Positions 1 to 39,959 of a stretch of DNA of 64,000 bases are shown in pieces. The notes beneath the pieces are model-generated. The model had not been told where the DNA came from and did not search any database. It worked only from the letters and a program-made list of their open reading frames with translations. The translations under genes were made by a program, and so were the position numbers. The stretch comes from Allolobophora icterica. Its lineage: Eukaryota; Annelida; Clitellata; Crassiclitellata; Lumbricidae. The stretch's first letter is position 1; the number at the start of each line of letters is the position of its first letter. Location: positions 8,012,017-8,076,016 of the forward strand of contig OY744609.1 in assembly GCA_963556255.1 (NCBI GenBank). Direction: 5' to 3'.

Positions 1-355
1 GACTTAAAATACAGCTCTAGCGTAAGTCATCACCCGCGTTTGTATTATTATGAGCGCCACTGATCTAGGTATATCAGTGTTTGTTTACAATTAAAATGAA
101 TGTTTATTATAAATAAATTGCTTTACACAAGTGAAGCCAGCAGATACTATAAAGTTTCGTTTAATGAAAAACAATTAGTCACAGATAACAGAAGCAGATT
201 CAAGCAAATGAGACACTCTTTACTTAAGGTTCTTATAAGATTACAACTAACATTGATCTCACCATATTAACACAAGGACAGAAACTCCACTGCAGACATT
301 CAACAGTTCCTCTCCGCACCAAATCTGATTCTGCAGAACTACGTTCACTTTGATC
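1..355. other. Unannotated AT-rich DNA
   Basis: No reading frame, repeat boundary or RNA gene that I can support. It ends in the 8-bp target duplication CTTTGATC of the adjacent transposon. Confidence 0.5.
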
Positions 356-779
356 CAAGGTGCGACCGTACGTACGGTACGTACGTTATTTTTTTCTATA
401 ACGCATGTACGGTACGCGTACGTTATTATGGCGTACGTTACCGTACGTTCACATCTGTTCATGACGAAAATAAAAACACACAACATTATGCGCACGAAAA
501 GTCAATAATAGTTGGTGATTGACGGTCGTAAGCAATTTTAACCATTACATCAGTCATCTGTGGCTGTTCAATGATCTCTACTTTCAAACTTTTAAATTCC
601 AAATTGTTAATATTATGTCTAACGTATAGGCCCCCTAGTGTGAAGAATATTAAGATTTTGTGGCACACTTTATAGGGTGGTCAGTGCCAGTGTTCATTTT
701 ATTGGCAATACTAAATTTCGGTACCGTTCGTAAATAACTAGGCCTGCGTATACACGGGGGGGGGACCAATACTGTAGAC

Positions 780-1757
780 CAGAGTTTCCCAAACTGTGGG
801 TCGCGACCCAAAAGTGGGTCGCGAAGCTCTAGCAAGTGGGTCGCCAAATTTTTTCGAAAAACATTTTTTGCAGCAACAACATTGGCTTCTGAATGGGCTA
901 TAACTATAGCTGGTTTGCAATAAATTGTAAACTGTTTTTACATAAATTTCCTTTTAATGCTTTAAATTTCTTAGCGCTGTAGGCCTACGTAAATCCGCAT
1001 ATTTCGATACCAATTTACGAAAGCAAATTTTAGGACACAATGTTTAATTTTACACAGTGGGTATCGAGGCTGCCAAGATATTCGCAAGGGTATCCTATCA
1101 AAAGGGCGACTTCGAAAGGGCGACCATCAAAAGGGCGCGTTCAAAAAGGCGCCGCTCATAAGGGCGCGTGTTTAAAAGGGCGCCGATCAAAAGAGCGAGC
1201 TATTAAAAGGGCGACAATCGAAAGGGCGAATAATAGGTTTAAGTTCTGTTCTTCAAATGTTAGTTTGACGAATTTTAATTGATATTTCCATAGTTATTAC
1301 TACTGTCTTTAAAGATAATAATAACAATAACAACGTCTGTTTTTCCATAGTTATTACTACTGTCTTTAGAGATAACGTCTGTTTTTCAAATGTTAGACCA
1401 ACGTTATTTAGTGATATTTCCATAGGATTGTTTCTGAACATGAAATGATCAATTGTCATCAAAGTGTTATACAACATTTCGTATGTGCGAATTGTTCTTT
1501 GGCTTTGAACTTTTAGTTGGTTCTCGATTTTATGTTTACAATTATTATATCCTTCTTCCAACTTCGAACTTTGTCGCCCTTTCGATTGTCGCCCTTTTAA
1601 TAGCTCGCTCTTTTGATCGGCGCCCTTTTAAACACGCGCCTTTATGAGCGGCGCCTTTTTGAACGCGCCCTTTTGATGGTCGCCCTTTCGAAGTCGCCCT
1701 TATGATAGTAAATCATTCGCAAGTGGGTCGCGACCCAGAGAAGTTTGGGAACCACTG
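780..1757. mobile_element. hAT-like MITE nested in the element above, 8-bp TSD CTGTAGAC
   Basis: TSD CTGTAGAC at 772-779 and 1758-1765. Inverted ends CAGAGTTTCCCAAACTGTGG and CAGTGGTTCCCAAACTTCTC, each followed by GGGTCGCGACCC, the look of GGTCGC hAT MITEs. The centre holds a long fold-back (1097-1706). No coding capacity. Confidence 0.88.
1097..1706. repeat. Fold-back: 133-bp inverted arms of AAAGGGCG units around a 344-bp loop
   Basis: Arm 1097-1229 is an almost perfect reverse complement of 1574-1706. Each arm contains about nine degenerate ~14-bp units (AAAAGGGCGNC). The loop has its own direct repeats (TCCATAGTTATTACTACTGT at ~1288 and ~1346). Transcripts of either strand would form a very long hairpin. 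Confidence 0.85.
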
Positions 1758-1968
1758 CTGTAGACTGTAGAGCTAAACTGATCATTTTTGACGTACGCGT
1801 ACGGTTCGCGTACCTTTTAAGACTATAGTTATATTGAAGTTCTTTGTAAATGATCAGATAAATTTGTGGCATTTTTAACGTACGCGTACGTTATTTTTTT
1901 CAATAACGTACGTACGGTACGCGTACGTTATTTCTGGAGGTAACGTACGGTCGCACTATGCTTTGATC

Positions 1969-2240
1969 AATAATCTTCGATTTAATTGTCGTACAACAAC
2001 CTTAACGCTCTTCCTGCAGGCAGAAACTTTCAGTACACAGAGCATACGGCAAAAATATACACTAAAAGCTTAAAACAAGCAATCACATAAAATATTAACA
2101 AGGCAAACACAATTGAGATTATCGTTACCAAAACCAAGGCAGACACTTTTGAGATTTTCTTTACAAAACCACACCAAACACAATAGCATTTCTCTTCACC
2201 AACACCATACCGGAAACAATATACCGAGCACAAGATAACA
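1969..2240. other. Unannotated AT-rich DNA
   Basis: Between the nested transposons and the SINE. No supported gene. Confidence 0.4.
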
Positions 2241-2400
2241 ATGGGGAACAGCAGCCAAATGGTTAGAGTGCTCGACTTGTAATGCGATGAGTACAGGTTC
2301 AAGCATACCGAGGCAGTAACTGTGTACGGACCTTGAGCAAGTCCTTCAAGCACAATTGCTTAGTGCCATCGATGCTGTGCGCTTCTGACCTTTGGAAGGA
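2241..2400 (+). mobile_element. tRNA-derived SINE, family A
   Basis: Box-A-like ATGGTTAGAGTGCTCGACTT and box-B-like GGTTCAAGC at tRNA spacing, then the body TACGGACCTTGAGCAAGTCC followed by TTCAAGCACAATTGCTTAGT. The same body occurs at 11210 and 50446. Not a functional tRNA: the acceptor stem does not pair. Confidence 0.75.
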
Positions 2401-2826
2401 TGGCACTGTCAAATACAGTTGCATTGCATTGTATTGCATTATATAATATCAATAAATAGTGAACATGAGGTAAGTTGTTCACAATCTTGACTTGGTACCG
2501 GTACATCATACATGAGATGACAAGTTCATGCAAACGAGATAACACATGAGTTAATATGTCACTCACATGAGTTAATATGTCACTCACATGAGTTAATATG
2601 CCACCAGCATGAGTTAATATGTAATTCATGTGAGTTAATATGTAATTCATGTGAGTTAATATGTAATTCACATGAGCTAATATTTAATTCACATGAGTTA
2701 ATATGTAATTCACATGAGTTAATATGTAATTCATGTGAGTTAATATATCATTCACATGAGTTAATACGTAATATTTAATTCACATGAATTAATATGTAAT
2801 TCACATGAGCTAATATGTAATTCACA

Positions 2827-3538
2827 CATAGGCGTAGACTCTGGGGGTCAGCCGGGGCACGTGCCCCCCCAATAATTGAGGAGCCGGGGCAATGCCCCCC
2901 CAAAAATCGAGAGGAGAATTTCTTCAAATATTAAAATATTATGTTTCAATATAGACAAATTTCTTCAGAAATAGAAAAACAGATTCACAGAACTGAAATA
3001 CTATCAGAAATTCATAATGAAAACAAAGATTTATTTTTATCTTCAATATTTTCAATATAAAACAAATTTACATGTAAACAAAATGTCCCATTTCATACGC
3101 ATTAATGTAACACCGGAAGCCTCTGCTGACTGTCCAGACCAGAGGTGAAAAAAGTTTTTTCGGTTTTGGTTTTAAACAAAAACATAAGAAAAAGAAAACC
3201 ACAAAATTTTTTTTAAAAATAAATTTCTTAATTTTGTAGAAGTTATTTTAATAACATTGATTTAACGATTTTTGATTTTCGGAAATCGCAACTGAATTAA
3301 ACTGATTTGGAGCTCTTGTTCATGCCATTTCTGAAGATTTTTATCATCCGAAATCCGAAAATCTTAAAAACAACCAAAACAACAACAAAAACAACCCAAA
3401 AAATAACGAAAAAAACAACTATTCATATATATATATATATATATATTTATATATGAAAATCTTGTTTTTTGGCACCTCTGGTCCAGAGGTGAAAAAAGTT
3501 TTTGCCCCCCCAATATTTTGGACAAGTTTACGCCGGTG
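2827..3538. mobile_element. Non-autonomous DNA transposon in the 21-bp satellite, TSD AATTCACA
   Basis: Inverted ends CATAGGCGTAGAC and (minus) CACCGGCGTAAAC, with GGGGGCA/TGCCCCCC subterminal motifs. AATTCACA repeats at both edges (2819-2826, 3539-3546); because the target is a repeat, the TSD alone is weaker evidence than the ends. Contains a second insertion. Confidence 0.72.
3140..3480. mobile_element. Short hAT-like MITE (CAGAGGTG ends) nested in the 2827-3538 element
   Basis: CAGAGGTG at the left and CACCTCTG at the right. Flanks GTCCAGAC (3132-3139) and GTCCAGAG (3481-3488) match 7 of 8 as a TSD. AT-rich interior with an (AT)n run. Confidence 0.72.
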
Positions 3539-3616
3539 AATTCACATGAGTTAATATGTAATTCACATGAGTTAATATATCATTCACACGAGTTAATATG
3601 TCATTCACATGAGTTA

Positions 3617-4576
3617 CTATGTCATTGACGTCAGGTGATAACTATGTACACATATCATTATCTCGTGCACACGAAATAAAGTATTTTGCCAATGTGCTAC
3701 TGTACAGTAGCTGCTCTGTACACTGAGGAGAGTTCCTCGACAAAGCTCCCGCAGCAAAGCACTGTAAGCACAGCAAACCGTACAACAAAACTTATTTACA
3801 TCAACAGGATTCAAAGAATTTTCCGTCATCTCTGATCCGATGGCTCTTTAAAACTTTCACAGGATGAAGCTGCATCATAACATAACATATCACATCTGAC
3901 TAACACATAGACATAACACAACGACACATTACCTACTCACATGATTAGATAAAATTAAGTTTAGTTCTTCACAGTCAAATTTCAGAAAATGCCAATTTAG
4001 GAACAATTATACACACCGGAAAAATAACATATAAAAATGCAATGAACACCAAAAGTGTTTTAATAGACTAACAACAATAACAGCTCAAAGTGTGATAGCT
4101 ACACATGTCATTGGCTCACAGCCGGTCATCACCAGTGGCGCCACCTATGTGTCCAATGAATATGCATGGTTGCTTAGAACAACTGCTTCAATGAATAGCA
4201 ACAAGATAACAGCAAACAACAGCAACAAACAACAAAACAACACCTCTGTTAAACACGAGGCAACTCTACCACAACTTAATGCTACCTGTTACGAGATTAA
4301 CCAACAGCGATGAGGCAGGAGACGAGAAAGGCTGTCACGTAGAGGTTGAAAGCAATTGTGAAGACACTCAATTCCACCACAGAAGAAAGAGCAAAATAAG
4401 TACATAGGTATCTGACAAATACACAAAAAATACTTTTATCACAGGTAGTTTACCTGTAACAGAACCCTGCTTCTCGTTAAGTCAGTCACTGGTGAAATTA
4501 GCTTTTAACCATTTCTGTACACCTGCTTTCCATAATACCGTTTCTCTGCCAAAGCACAAAATTGTAATTGTGATTA
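3617..4576. other. Unannotated stretch
   Basis: AT-rich DNA with short open frames only (e.g. 4092-4313, low-complexity Asn/Gln). No homology recognised. Confidence 0.4.
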
Positions 4577-4656
4577 GTAACTTCTATTGTGCCGGTGTCT
4601 AATGCACAAAGCATCATCCGATGGCACACCAAAACCAAGCGGTAATCATATATACC
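4577..4656 (+). mobile_element. Interspersed repeat family P, copy 1 (interrupted)
   Basis: GTAACTTCTATTGTGCCGGT through GCACACCAAAACCAAGCGGT is shared with the minus-strand copy at 20793-20875 and partly with 19863-19960. Interrupted at 4657 by a MITE. Possibly a LINE or SINE 3' end; class unknown. Confidence 0.55.
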
Positions 4657-4832
4657 CAGGGGCGTCTATCCCCCCCTAAGTCATTGGAGCAACGTCCCTT
4701 TTCCCCCTCTTCTTCCCCCTTCCCGTTCCTTCCCCCCTAAAATGGTGGCGCACACACGGACAGATCTTCCCCCCCCACCTATTTCTTGGATGGAGCATTT
4801 GCTCCAAGGTTTCCATGGTGTAGACGCCCCTG
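4657..4832. mobile_element. 176-bp MITE, ends CAGGGGCGTCTA, TSD TATATACC
   Basis: Perfect 12-bp inverted ends (CAGGGGCGTCTA and TAGACGCCCCTG) bounded by TATATACC at 4649-4656 and 4833-4840. hAT-like by TSD length and the CAGGGGCG end. Confidence 0.87.
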
Positions 4833-4840
4833 TATATACC

Positions 4841-5257
4841 TACATAAATAAATACACACATACATAAAATACATATATAAATAAATACATACATACACAA
4901 AAATCACTCAGGAACATTTCTTGTTCCCGAGGGATAATTATATGCACTTTGGGTTAAAATATACTGATGGCAATATTAAATAATGAATGCGATAATGAAT
5001 GCAATAAAAGCATACATGCCCTCAGAAGCACCATGCAAAGGATGCAGACTCTATTTGATTATGGGTCTACCCAATCCCATGAGAATTAACGATCATAACA
5101 AAGTGAAGGTACATCACCCATACAATAAGAACAACCATCATACAATAACAACAACAATTGAATCTTTACAGTCACCATTCAGTCAAAAATTTTTTTACTT
5201 TACCGTGAACACTTCGTACTAAGAAACACGAATAACAAAAGTCTTACAAAAGGTTTT

Positions 5258-5319
<62 letters not shown>

Positions 5320-6401
5320 ACTCTCTCTGTCGCTCCCTTTCTCTCTCTCTTTCTGTCCCTCTTACTCTTTCGGCCACTTTCTCTCGCAATCACAAACAGT
5401 GGAAATTCTGTACAGTGAACTGATCCACCGCAAATCATCCTTCGTCAAAGACGAGGCATATCAAGTGTGAAGAAATCAAGTGACGTATCCTAAAAAACAC
5501 CAAATAGATAAACAGAGCAGCTACACTGAATTCCTAAAATCTATACATCACTTGGACAGTTCTATTGAAACAGACATACAGCCTCCTAACAATACCATCC
5601 GACTCCGTTTGCTTGGTTTGGCCGATAATACACCAATAGCCGCAGTGAACTTAAGACACATCGAGTCTGGTTAGTAGTTCGTGGCTGGGGACCATCCATT
5701 GATTATCTGGTGCCCACTTTTCCCTTGGATTCAACCTTTACTGGTAGGTGAATGAGTGTCAACATAATGTAGACCTTTAGTTGGATTGAGGTTTCATCAA
5801 ATGATCTTTGAGTTTGGCAAGACACCTCAGAAGAGTTTTTGCAGAGGCAGGTAACAAGGTGTAACCTTTACCTTTACCTTACATACCTTAACCTTCATCC
5901 TTACCATCACATAGCGCAAGATCAAGACCTGTATTATTAATCAACTTGCACTATAACAAGACTGAGTTGTAAAGATGAATTAAATTTGGGTTCCACGTTC
6001 CTGATTCCATGATTTCAAAATTCCAGTTATACCAATGTGCAATATAAGAAGGTCTTCGTGTATAGGCAGTGCAGCTGTGATTTAAGGTTCACTAAATCAT
6101 GTCGATTTTGTAGTGGAACTGAATTCCGCCACTACATTGGTTTAGTAGCAAAACCGAGTTCGGACCACCAGACAATTATGTGCATTCCTTGTAAACTGAA
6201 TGCAGTCGAGGCATTTAAAAAATTTGAGTTGTACCCTCATTCTCAGCATCATTATATTTTCTAGACAGCAAATTACCAGATCAAAATAAGAGATTCACTG
6301 GCTAAAAAAATCCACCTCATCGACGCACAATTTTATCGGCGTGGCATTCAAGGTCAGCAAAAGATCGTGTTCTTCAAAGTCACAGAAAATAAGTTACGCT
6401 G
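4841..6401. other. Region downstream of the neuregulin stop; no second gene seen
   Basis: Contains a (CT)n microsatellite at 5258-5312 with a degenerate CT-rich extension to ~5390. Frames at 5480-5674 and 6037-6264 show no recognisable domain. Part must be the neuregulin 3' UTR, but no AATAAA was found close by on the minus strand. Confidence 0.4.
5258..5312. repeat. (CT)n microsatellite
   Basis: About 27 uninterrupted CT units. Confidence 0.95.
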
Positions 6402-35362
<28,961 letters not shown>

Positions 35363-35770
35363 CGTGGTCGGCGTCGAAGGTTTAATTGATGGCGGATGGA
35401 CATTTCGTCGTCAGCGTCGCCGCCACCAGCTGCCGCAGTCGCAGACATATTTGGAACCGTTGATCTTACCTCGATCGGCGGCGACTCGATCGATCGGTCC
35501 GATACGCCGAAGCAAGGCCTCCTTCTGAGCCTTGTCGAGCGCTGCGCCCACGCCGTCGTGGCTGCGGCCTTTCCGCGCACGCAGCAGCTGGGCCACAGGC
35601 GCAGCTAAGCCACGCCTCTGTGCTGCTGTTGCGTCCTGAAATAGGCCACGCCCTTTGTAGCGCAGGTACGCGTCAAAGGTTACGCAAGTCACGCACCCGA
35701 GCGCGGGATGCAGGTGTTGATGAAAATCGTTACCCATGACCGTACAGTCCGGGTCAAAATTGCTTGCTGC

Positions 35771-36165
35771 CAGTGGTGTAGTCCTAAAAAATGAAGTGGG
35801 GGAACGCCTGGAAATTGAAGTAGCAACTGTAGCAAAAAGTGCAATCTTGCAAGAATTTTGCATAGTGTGAGCGCTGCTATTTTTGAAACTGTTGAATGTA
35901 AAAAAATAACAAAAAATTAATAAATGTAATTATGTAAATTTATACATAGGAATTTGTTATTTAGTATAAAGCCAACACATATATAAATATATCTGCGAAA
36001 CTGCGAAAGGCTCCAGTAAGTAAGCAGTTGAAACTGTGAGTCTTGAAGTCTTCTTTGTTCATTTATTTCAGCAGAAATGCTGCAAAATAGTGAGGGATCG
36101 CGTTCCCTCCCTGAAAGAAAGTGCGGGAACGGCGTTCCCCGCGTTCCCGCCCCACTACACCACTG
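35771..36165. mobile_element. 395-bp hAT-like MITE upstream of neuregulin, TSD CTTGCTGC
   Basis: Ends CAGTGGTGTAGTCCTA and (minus) CAGTGGTGTAGTGGGG with GGGGGAACGC/GCGTTCCC inside; CTTGCTGC at 35763-35770 and 36166-36173. About 400 bp upstream of the start codon, close to the presumed promoter. Confidence 0.92.
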
Positions 36166-36295
36166 CTTGCTGCCTAATTCTAGTAAGTATACATACGGTG
36201 TAATTCAAAAAATTTCTCAACACGTACAGGAAGGGGTTATCATAGCCCAGGGATGTGTTTAAATACAACGCCCTTCAAACCTCTCAACTCTCTTA

Positions 36296-37435
36296 CATCC
36301 GCCAATATTTTGTGAGGTGAGTATACGGTCTCCAGAGGTGAGTATACGCTGTATTATACCCCGTGATCGATCGAGTCGAACTGCTACGATCGACTTGGCT
36401 CGGCCGACGATCGACTCGATCGACTTTGTCGACTAGTCGACCTTTCGTCGACTGGATCGACTTGGCAAATAAACGATCGACTTGGTCGACTTTGTCGACT
36501 TGGACTGTACCTCTTGGCCAGGGACCCGGGAGCCATGGCGCCAAAGGAGCCAATGCTCACTCAAGTTTTGGCTATGTAGCGCCGAGGCACAAGAATGCTC
36601 ACACAATTTTTGGCTGGCGCTTTGTATTTGATCCTTTCTAAAGTAGTTATTGACTTACTGTGCTATAGACGCGTTTCATTTCATGAATATGTAGGTCTAG
36701 TATAGGCTAATAAACTTTTCCATTGATTGTAAAAAATTACAAAATATTTTTATTGGTCATATCGGATAGAATGTATAATTCTATCCATCTTAGGTCTGTA
36801 ACCTAGCTACTTGGCTGAGGTTAGCTCACGCAACTATTAAACACTTTCCGATCCACTGCTCTAGGCCAAAGTCGAAGCATTCAGTCCCGTCCTAACGTAC
36901 AGACATTCGAACGTTTTGAGATCGTCGTTACTGACTACCATGATGTAAAAATAACAACTATTTTTACATCATGGTGACCACAGAGCTGAAATATCCGGAA
37001 ACTGCCGTATTTTTTAGCGCATCTTAATCTTTCCATTTTCACTGTGAAACTGTTAAAAAAAGTATCTGCAGCTTCCACTATAGGGGGCCTACGAAATCAC
37101 CAAGAGGCTCATAGTTTGCACTGAACTTCAAGTCAGGTTAAAACGGTAGGCCTAGTTGTGCGTTTACAAAGCATTACGTCATCACATCATGTGGGTCATT
37201 TTGTGCAGTAGCAGCAAAAAATAGTAAGAAAATATTTCAAAGTCGAGTCAAGTCGAGGAAACAACGATCGACTCGACTTGTCAAAATATATGATCGACTC
37301 GACTTGCAAGTCGATCGAGTCGAAGATTTTTCGACCGACTCGACTTGGCCGAGTTTCGATCGACTTGATCGACTGACTCGATCGATCACGGGGTATACGC
37401 TGTATACCCGCGTATACCCTCGACTACAGCCCTGG
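36296..37435. mobile_element. Family D MITE remnant hosting another element
   Basis: GAGGTGAGTATACGCTGTAT before the insert and ACCCGCGTATACCCTCGACT then ACAGCCCTG after it match the 38636-39022 copy. The right end is clear; the left end and TSD were not found. Confidence 0.6.
36355..37397. mobile_element. 1.04-kb element with GATCGACT-rich ends, TSD CGCTGTAT
   Basis: Inverted ends TATACCCCGTGATCGATCGA, with CGCTGTAT at 36347-36354 and 37398-37405. The first and last ~150 bp are arrays of (GA)TCGACT in both orientations (GTCGACTTGGCTCGGCCGA). No transposase. Confidence 0.88.
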
Positions 37436-37439
37436 CTTC

Positions 37440-37935
37440 AAGTCTCCTACTGAAATTCTGCAACCACTCCTTAGTCTGTGCTACGCCAATATTTTAGAAT
37501 GAACTCCCAAAGATCTCCGCCAGTTTGCTCATCCTCCTATCTCGTCTAGTGACCTGTTAATTTAACCTCTCCTCCGCTGAGTGCAAGCGGAGGAGAGGTT
37601 AAATTTCTGAAGTGACCGGGTCCTCTACTGGTTTCCACTCACAACTGAAAACCGAACTCTTCACCCAATCCTATCCTGATTCTACCCGTGCGTCACCACA
37701 CGACCACCATCACCAACGATCACCACCGTAGCTGCGTAGCACCATGCTGTCTTCTCGGCTTCACCTCCCAGGATTATGACCTGACACCGGAACGAACAAG
37801 ACAACTTGGCTGTAGCCTAGCGGACATGATTTGACATAGCGCCGGTAATTATTAGTCTACCGGCGCTATATCAAAAGCCACGCCAGGAAGACCAATAGCT
37901 GGTCTCTCTGGCGTGGCTTTTGTGTGAAATTTCCA
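37440..37935 (+). mobile_element. LINE 3'-end copy with two inverted duplications
   Basis: Same text as 27775-28640 (TTTCCACTCACAACTGAAAA ... ACCACCATCACC ... TAGCGCCGGTAATTATTA). Two local fold-backs not present in the other copy: 37559-37605 and 37838-37925. Confidence 0.78.
37559..37605. repeat. Perfect 20-bp inverted repeat, 7-nt loop
   Basis: AATTTAACCTCTCCTCCGCT, GAGTGCA, and the exact reverse complement. Confidence 0.9.
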
Positions 37936-38204
37936 AGATTCCATTACGTTGCATTAAAAGGATTCAGTTTCAGCACTAAATTGAATTGATCAATACCTAT
38001 TAATCTCTATTGTTAGGTTGGACATATTAACCTAGTGGAGACTGGAGAGCAAAATTTTATTGTTTAATTCATTTAACACCCCACACCACGCGGCGATCGT
38101 TAAGAAATGTCCCGTTATGGCGCAATAGAGTACTCTAGTTTACATCCAATAAAAGCGTCGATATATAGGTCAAACAAAACAAAGCTAGGGGCCTACGTTT
38201 CCAG

Positions 38205-38295
38205 TCGTACACTGATCGTAGTCTCGAAATTTCTACAGCGTCGAAAAAGCGAAGTCGCGGGAACTAGCTTAGCGCTTAGTCAAATCATAAGCGAT
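38205..38295 (+). mobile_element. GCGC-type repeat (family C), diverged
   Basis: GATCGTAGTCTCGAAATTTC then TACAGCGTCGAAAAAGCGAA and GCGCTTAGTCAAAT; similar to 30645-30735. Confidence 0.6.
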
Positions 38296-38321
38296 AGGCG
38301 GGGAATCGGTTCCATGTCAAG

Positions 38322-39148
38322 CAGTGTTTAATCTAGACACCAATGGGGGGATCCCCCAGGATTTAGGGCCTATGTTTCCCCAGAGGACAGCAATATTGTA
38401 ATGTAGACACCTTTTGGGGGGGGGATTCCCCCCAGGATAGGCTACATGTTGTGCTTCCCCAGAGACGAGGAAAGGAGTCATATAAGAATAAAATTACAGA
38501 ATAAGATATGAAAGTTTTTCAGAGATGAATTCCTAAAAAAGGTCAAAGGTAGGAAAGTGAGGAAAATGGGATGAATTACTAAAAAAAGGTCATCAACTTT
38601 TTTGAAGGTGAAATTCCGAAGAAACATGGATGAAATCAGGGCTGTAGGCCCTAGTGGTAAAATTTGAGGTGAGTATACGCTACCGGTGACCAGCGGCGTA
38701 AAAAAATGTGAAGACCTTTTTTTAGGAATTCGTCTAAGAAAAATTTCAGACTTTTTACAAATTCCCTTCAAATTTTCTGACTTTTTACGATTTCGTCTCT
38801 GAAAAAGTTGATGACTTTTTTTTAGTCATTCGCCCTAAAAACGTCTAAAAACCTGTCAAAGCCTCTCTTTTTCCTCCAAATTTCATTACTCAGGTCTCTA
38901 CAGAGGTAAGTATACGCTGTATACCCGCGTATACCCTCGTCTAGAGCGCTGAGTATACGCTCTCAAATTTCGCGAGGCGAGTATACGCTGTATACCCGCG
39001 TATACCCTCGACTACAGCCCTGGATGAAATTTGTCCCACATAAATTTTTTTAACAGGGATGAAATTTACCAAAAAGGTCGCCCTTGTTGGTTCCCCCCGA
39101 CTAACCTTGTTTCCCCCCTGAGAAGAGGGGGGACTAGATTAAACACTG
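38322..39148. mobile_element. 827-bp CAGTGTTTAATCTAG-family element, 9-bp TSD CATGTCAAG
   Basis: Ends CAGTGTTTAATCTAGACACC and (minus) CAGTGTTTAATCTAGTCCCC; CATGTCAAG at 38313-38321 and 39149-39157. GGGGGG/CCCCCC inside. Host of a family D MITE. Confidence 0.92.
38636..39022. mobile_element. 387-bp family D MITE, TSD GATGAAAT, nested
   Basis: Ends CAGGGCTGTAGGCC and (minus) CAGGGCTGTAGTCGAGGG; GATGAAAT at 38628-38635 and 39023-39030. GTATACGC motifs throughout. Confidence 0.92.
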
Positions 39149-39629
39149 CATGTCAAGTTCGAACTGAGGGGATGTTGCGAATCGCAATTAATATCCGGAA
39201 GTCGGAAGAATAAGAATTGTTTTGGGTATTTTGTAAAATTAACGGCGATGTTCGGTGGCATAACTTGCAGAGTTAAAAAAATGTGTCCTAGGATAAAAAA
39301 AATCAAGCTTTAAATAGACTGCCGCATTTGCAGATCTTTAGTATATTGTTGGGTCGAATGACCCATGCGGGTGGAAAACGTCTGCAGTTAATTTGAGTAA
39401 TAATATCGGCTACACTTTTACAGATGATAATTGTTGAATAGGCTAGCGCTAGCAGAACTTAGATTCAGCCGGATGCCACGTACAGAATCTGAGATCCGGA
39501 ACTTCTGGTTTGAGACCTACATCTGAACTATGAGATCCGTCACCTAAAGAGGAGCACGTCACCAAAAAGGGTGAATAGCGCGTATCTGTTATCGATTCGT
39601 CTGAAATGCTTATGATTTCTTGTAAATAA

Positions 39630-39930
39630 TTTGAAGATCCACCACCTCTGAAGAAGAGCAGTCCTTTAGGCTAAACACCACGAGAGGCAGCCATGGGTAT
39701 GAAGTGTCAGCTACTTCGTTTTCTTAGCCTCGGCATTCGAGGGCCGTTTGGCCAGTCCTCCCCTCACCGTCTCATCTTCTCACCGACAGTGTACTCATTA
39801 TAGCTGAGTTGGGTAGAGGCACAGATGGAGCAGAAATCCGGAAACAAATTTCTGCCCTGGCAGAGATTTGAACCCCCACCTCTCAGTTGGCAGTCCAGCA
39901 CGCTAACCACTTGACCATCACGTACATTAT
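39630..39930 (-). mobile_element. SINE family B, minus copy
   Basis: Minus strand: TAGCGTGCTGGACTGCCAAC and GGGTTCAAATCTC (tRNA-like), then GAGAAGATGAGACGGTGAGG, GCCGAGGCTAAGAAAA, CATACCCATGGCTGCCTCTC and GGACTGCTCTTC. Confidence 0.8.
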
Positions 39931-39959
39931 GGGCCTAAGATAATAGCATAACGGTCCAC

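Larger units (their letters stand above)
356..1960. mobile_element. Non-autonomous DNA transposon with CGTACG-rich ends, 8-bp TSD CTTTGATC
   Basis: Flanked by direct repeats CTTTGATC (348-355 and 1961-1968). Ends are inverted: CAAGGTGCGACCGTACGT at the left and, read on the minus strand, CATAGTGCGACCGTACGT at the right. Both subterminal regions are packed with ACGTACG/CGCGTACG palindromes and a T7/A7 spacer. The 8-bp TSD suggests hAT (or P) superfamily. Own length is ~620 bp; the rest is a second element inserted at 780-1757. No transposase. Confidence 0.85.
2530..3616. repeat. 21-bp satellite CACATGAGTTAATATGTAATT, interrupted by a transposon
   Basis: About 15 units at 2530-2826 and four more at 3539-3616 with variants (CATGTGAG, ATATCATT). 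The array is split by the element at 2827-3538, whose 8-bp TSD is part of the unit. Confidence 0.85.

Noticed and set aside
6037..6264. 75-codon plus frame with several Cys
   Set aside because: No family recognised, no splice or promoter context, and length within chance expectation for 64 kb.
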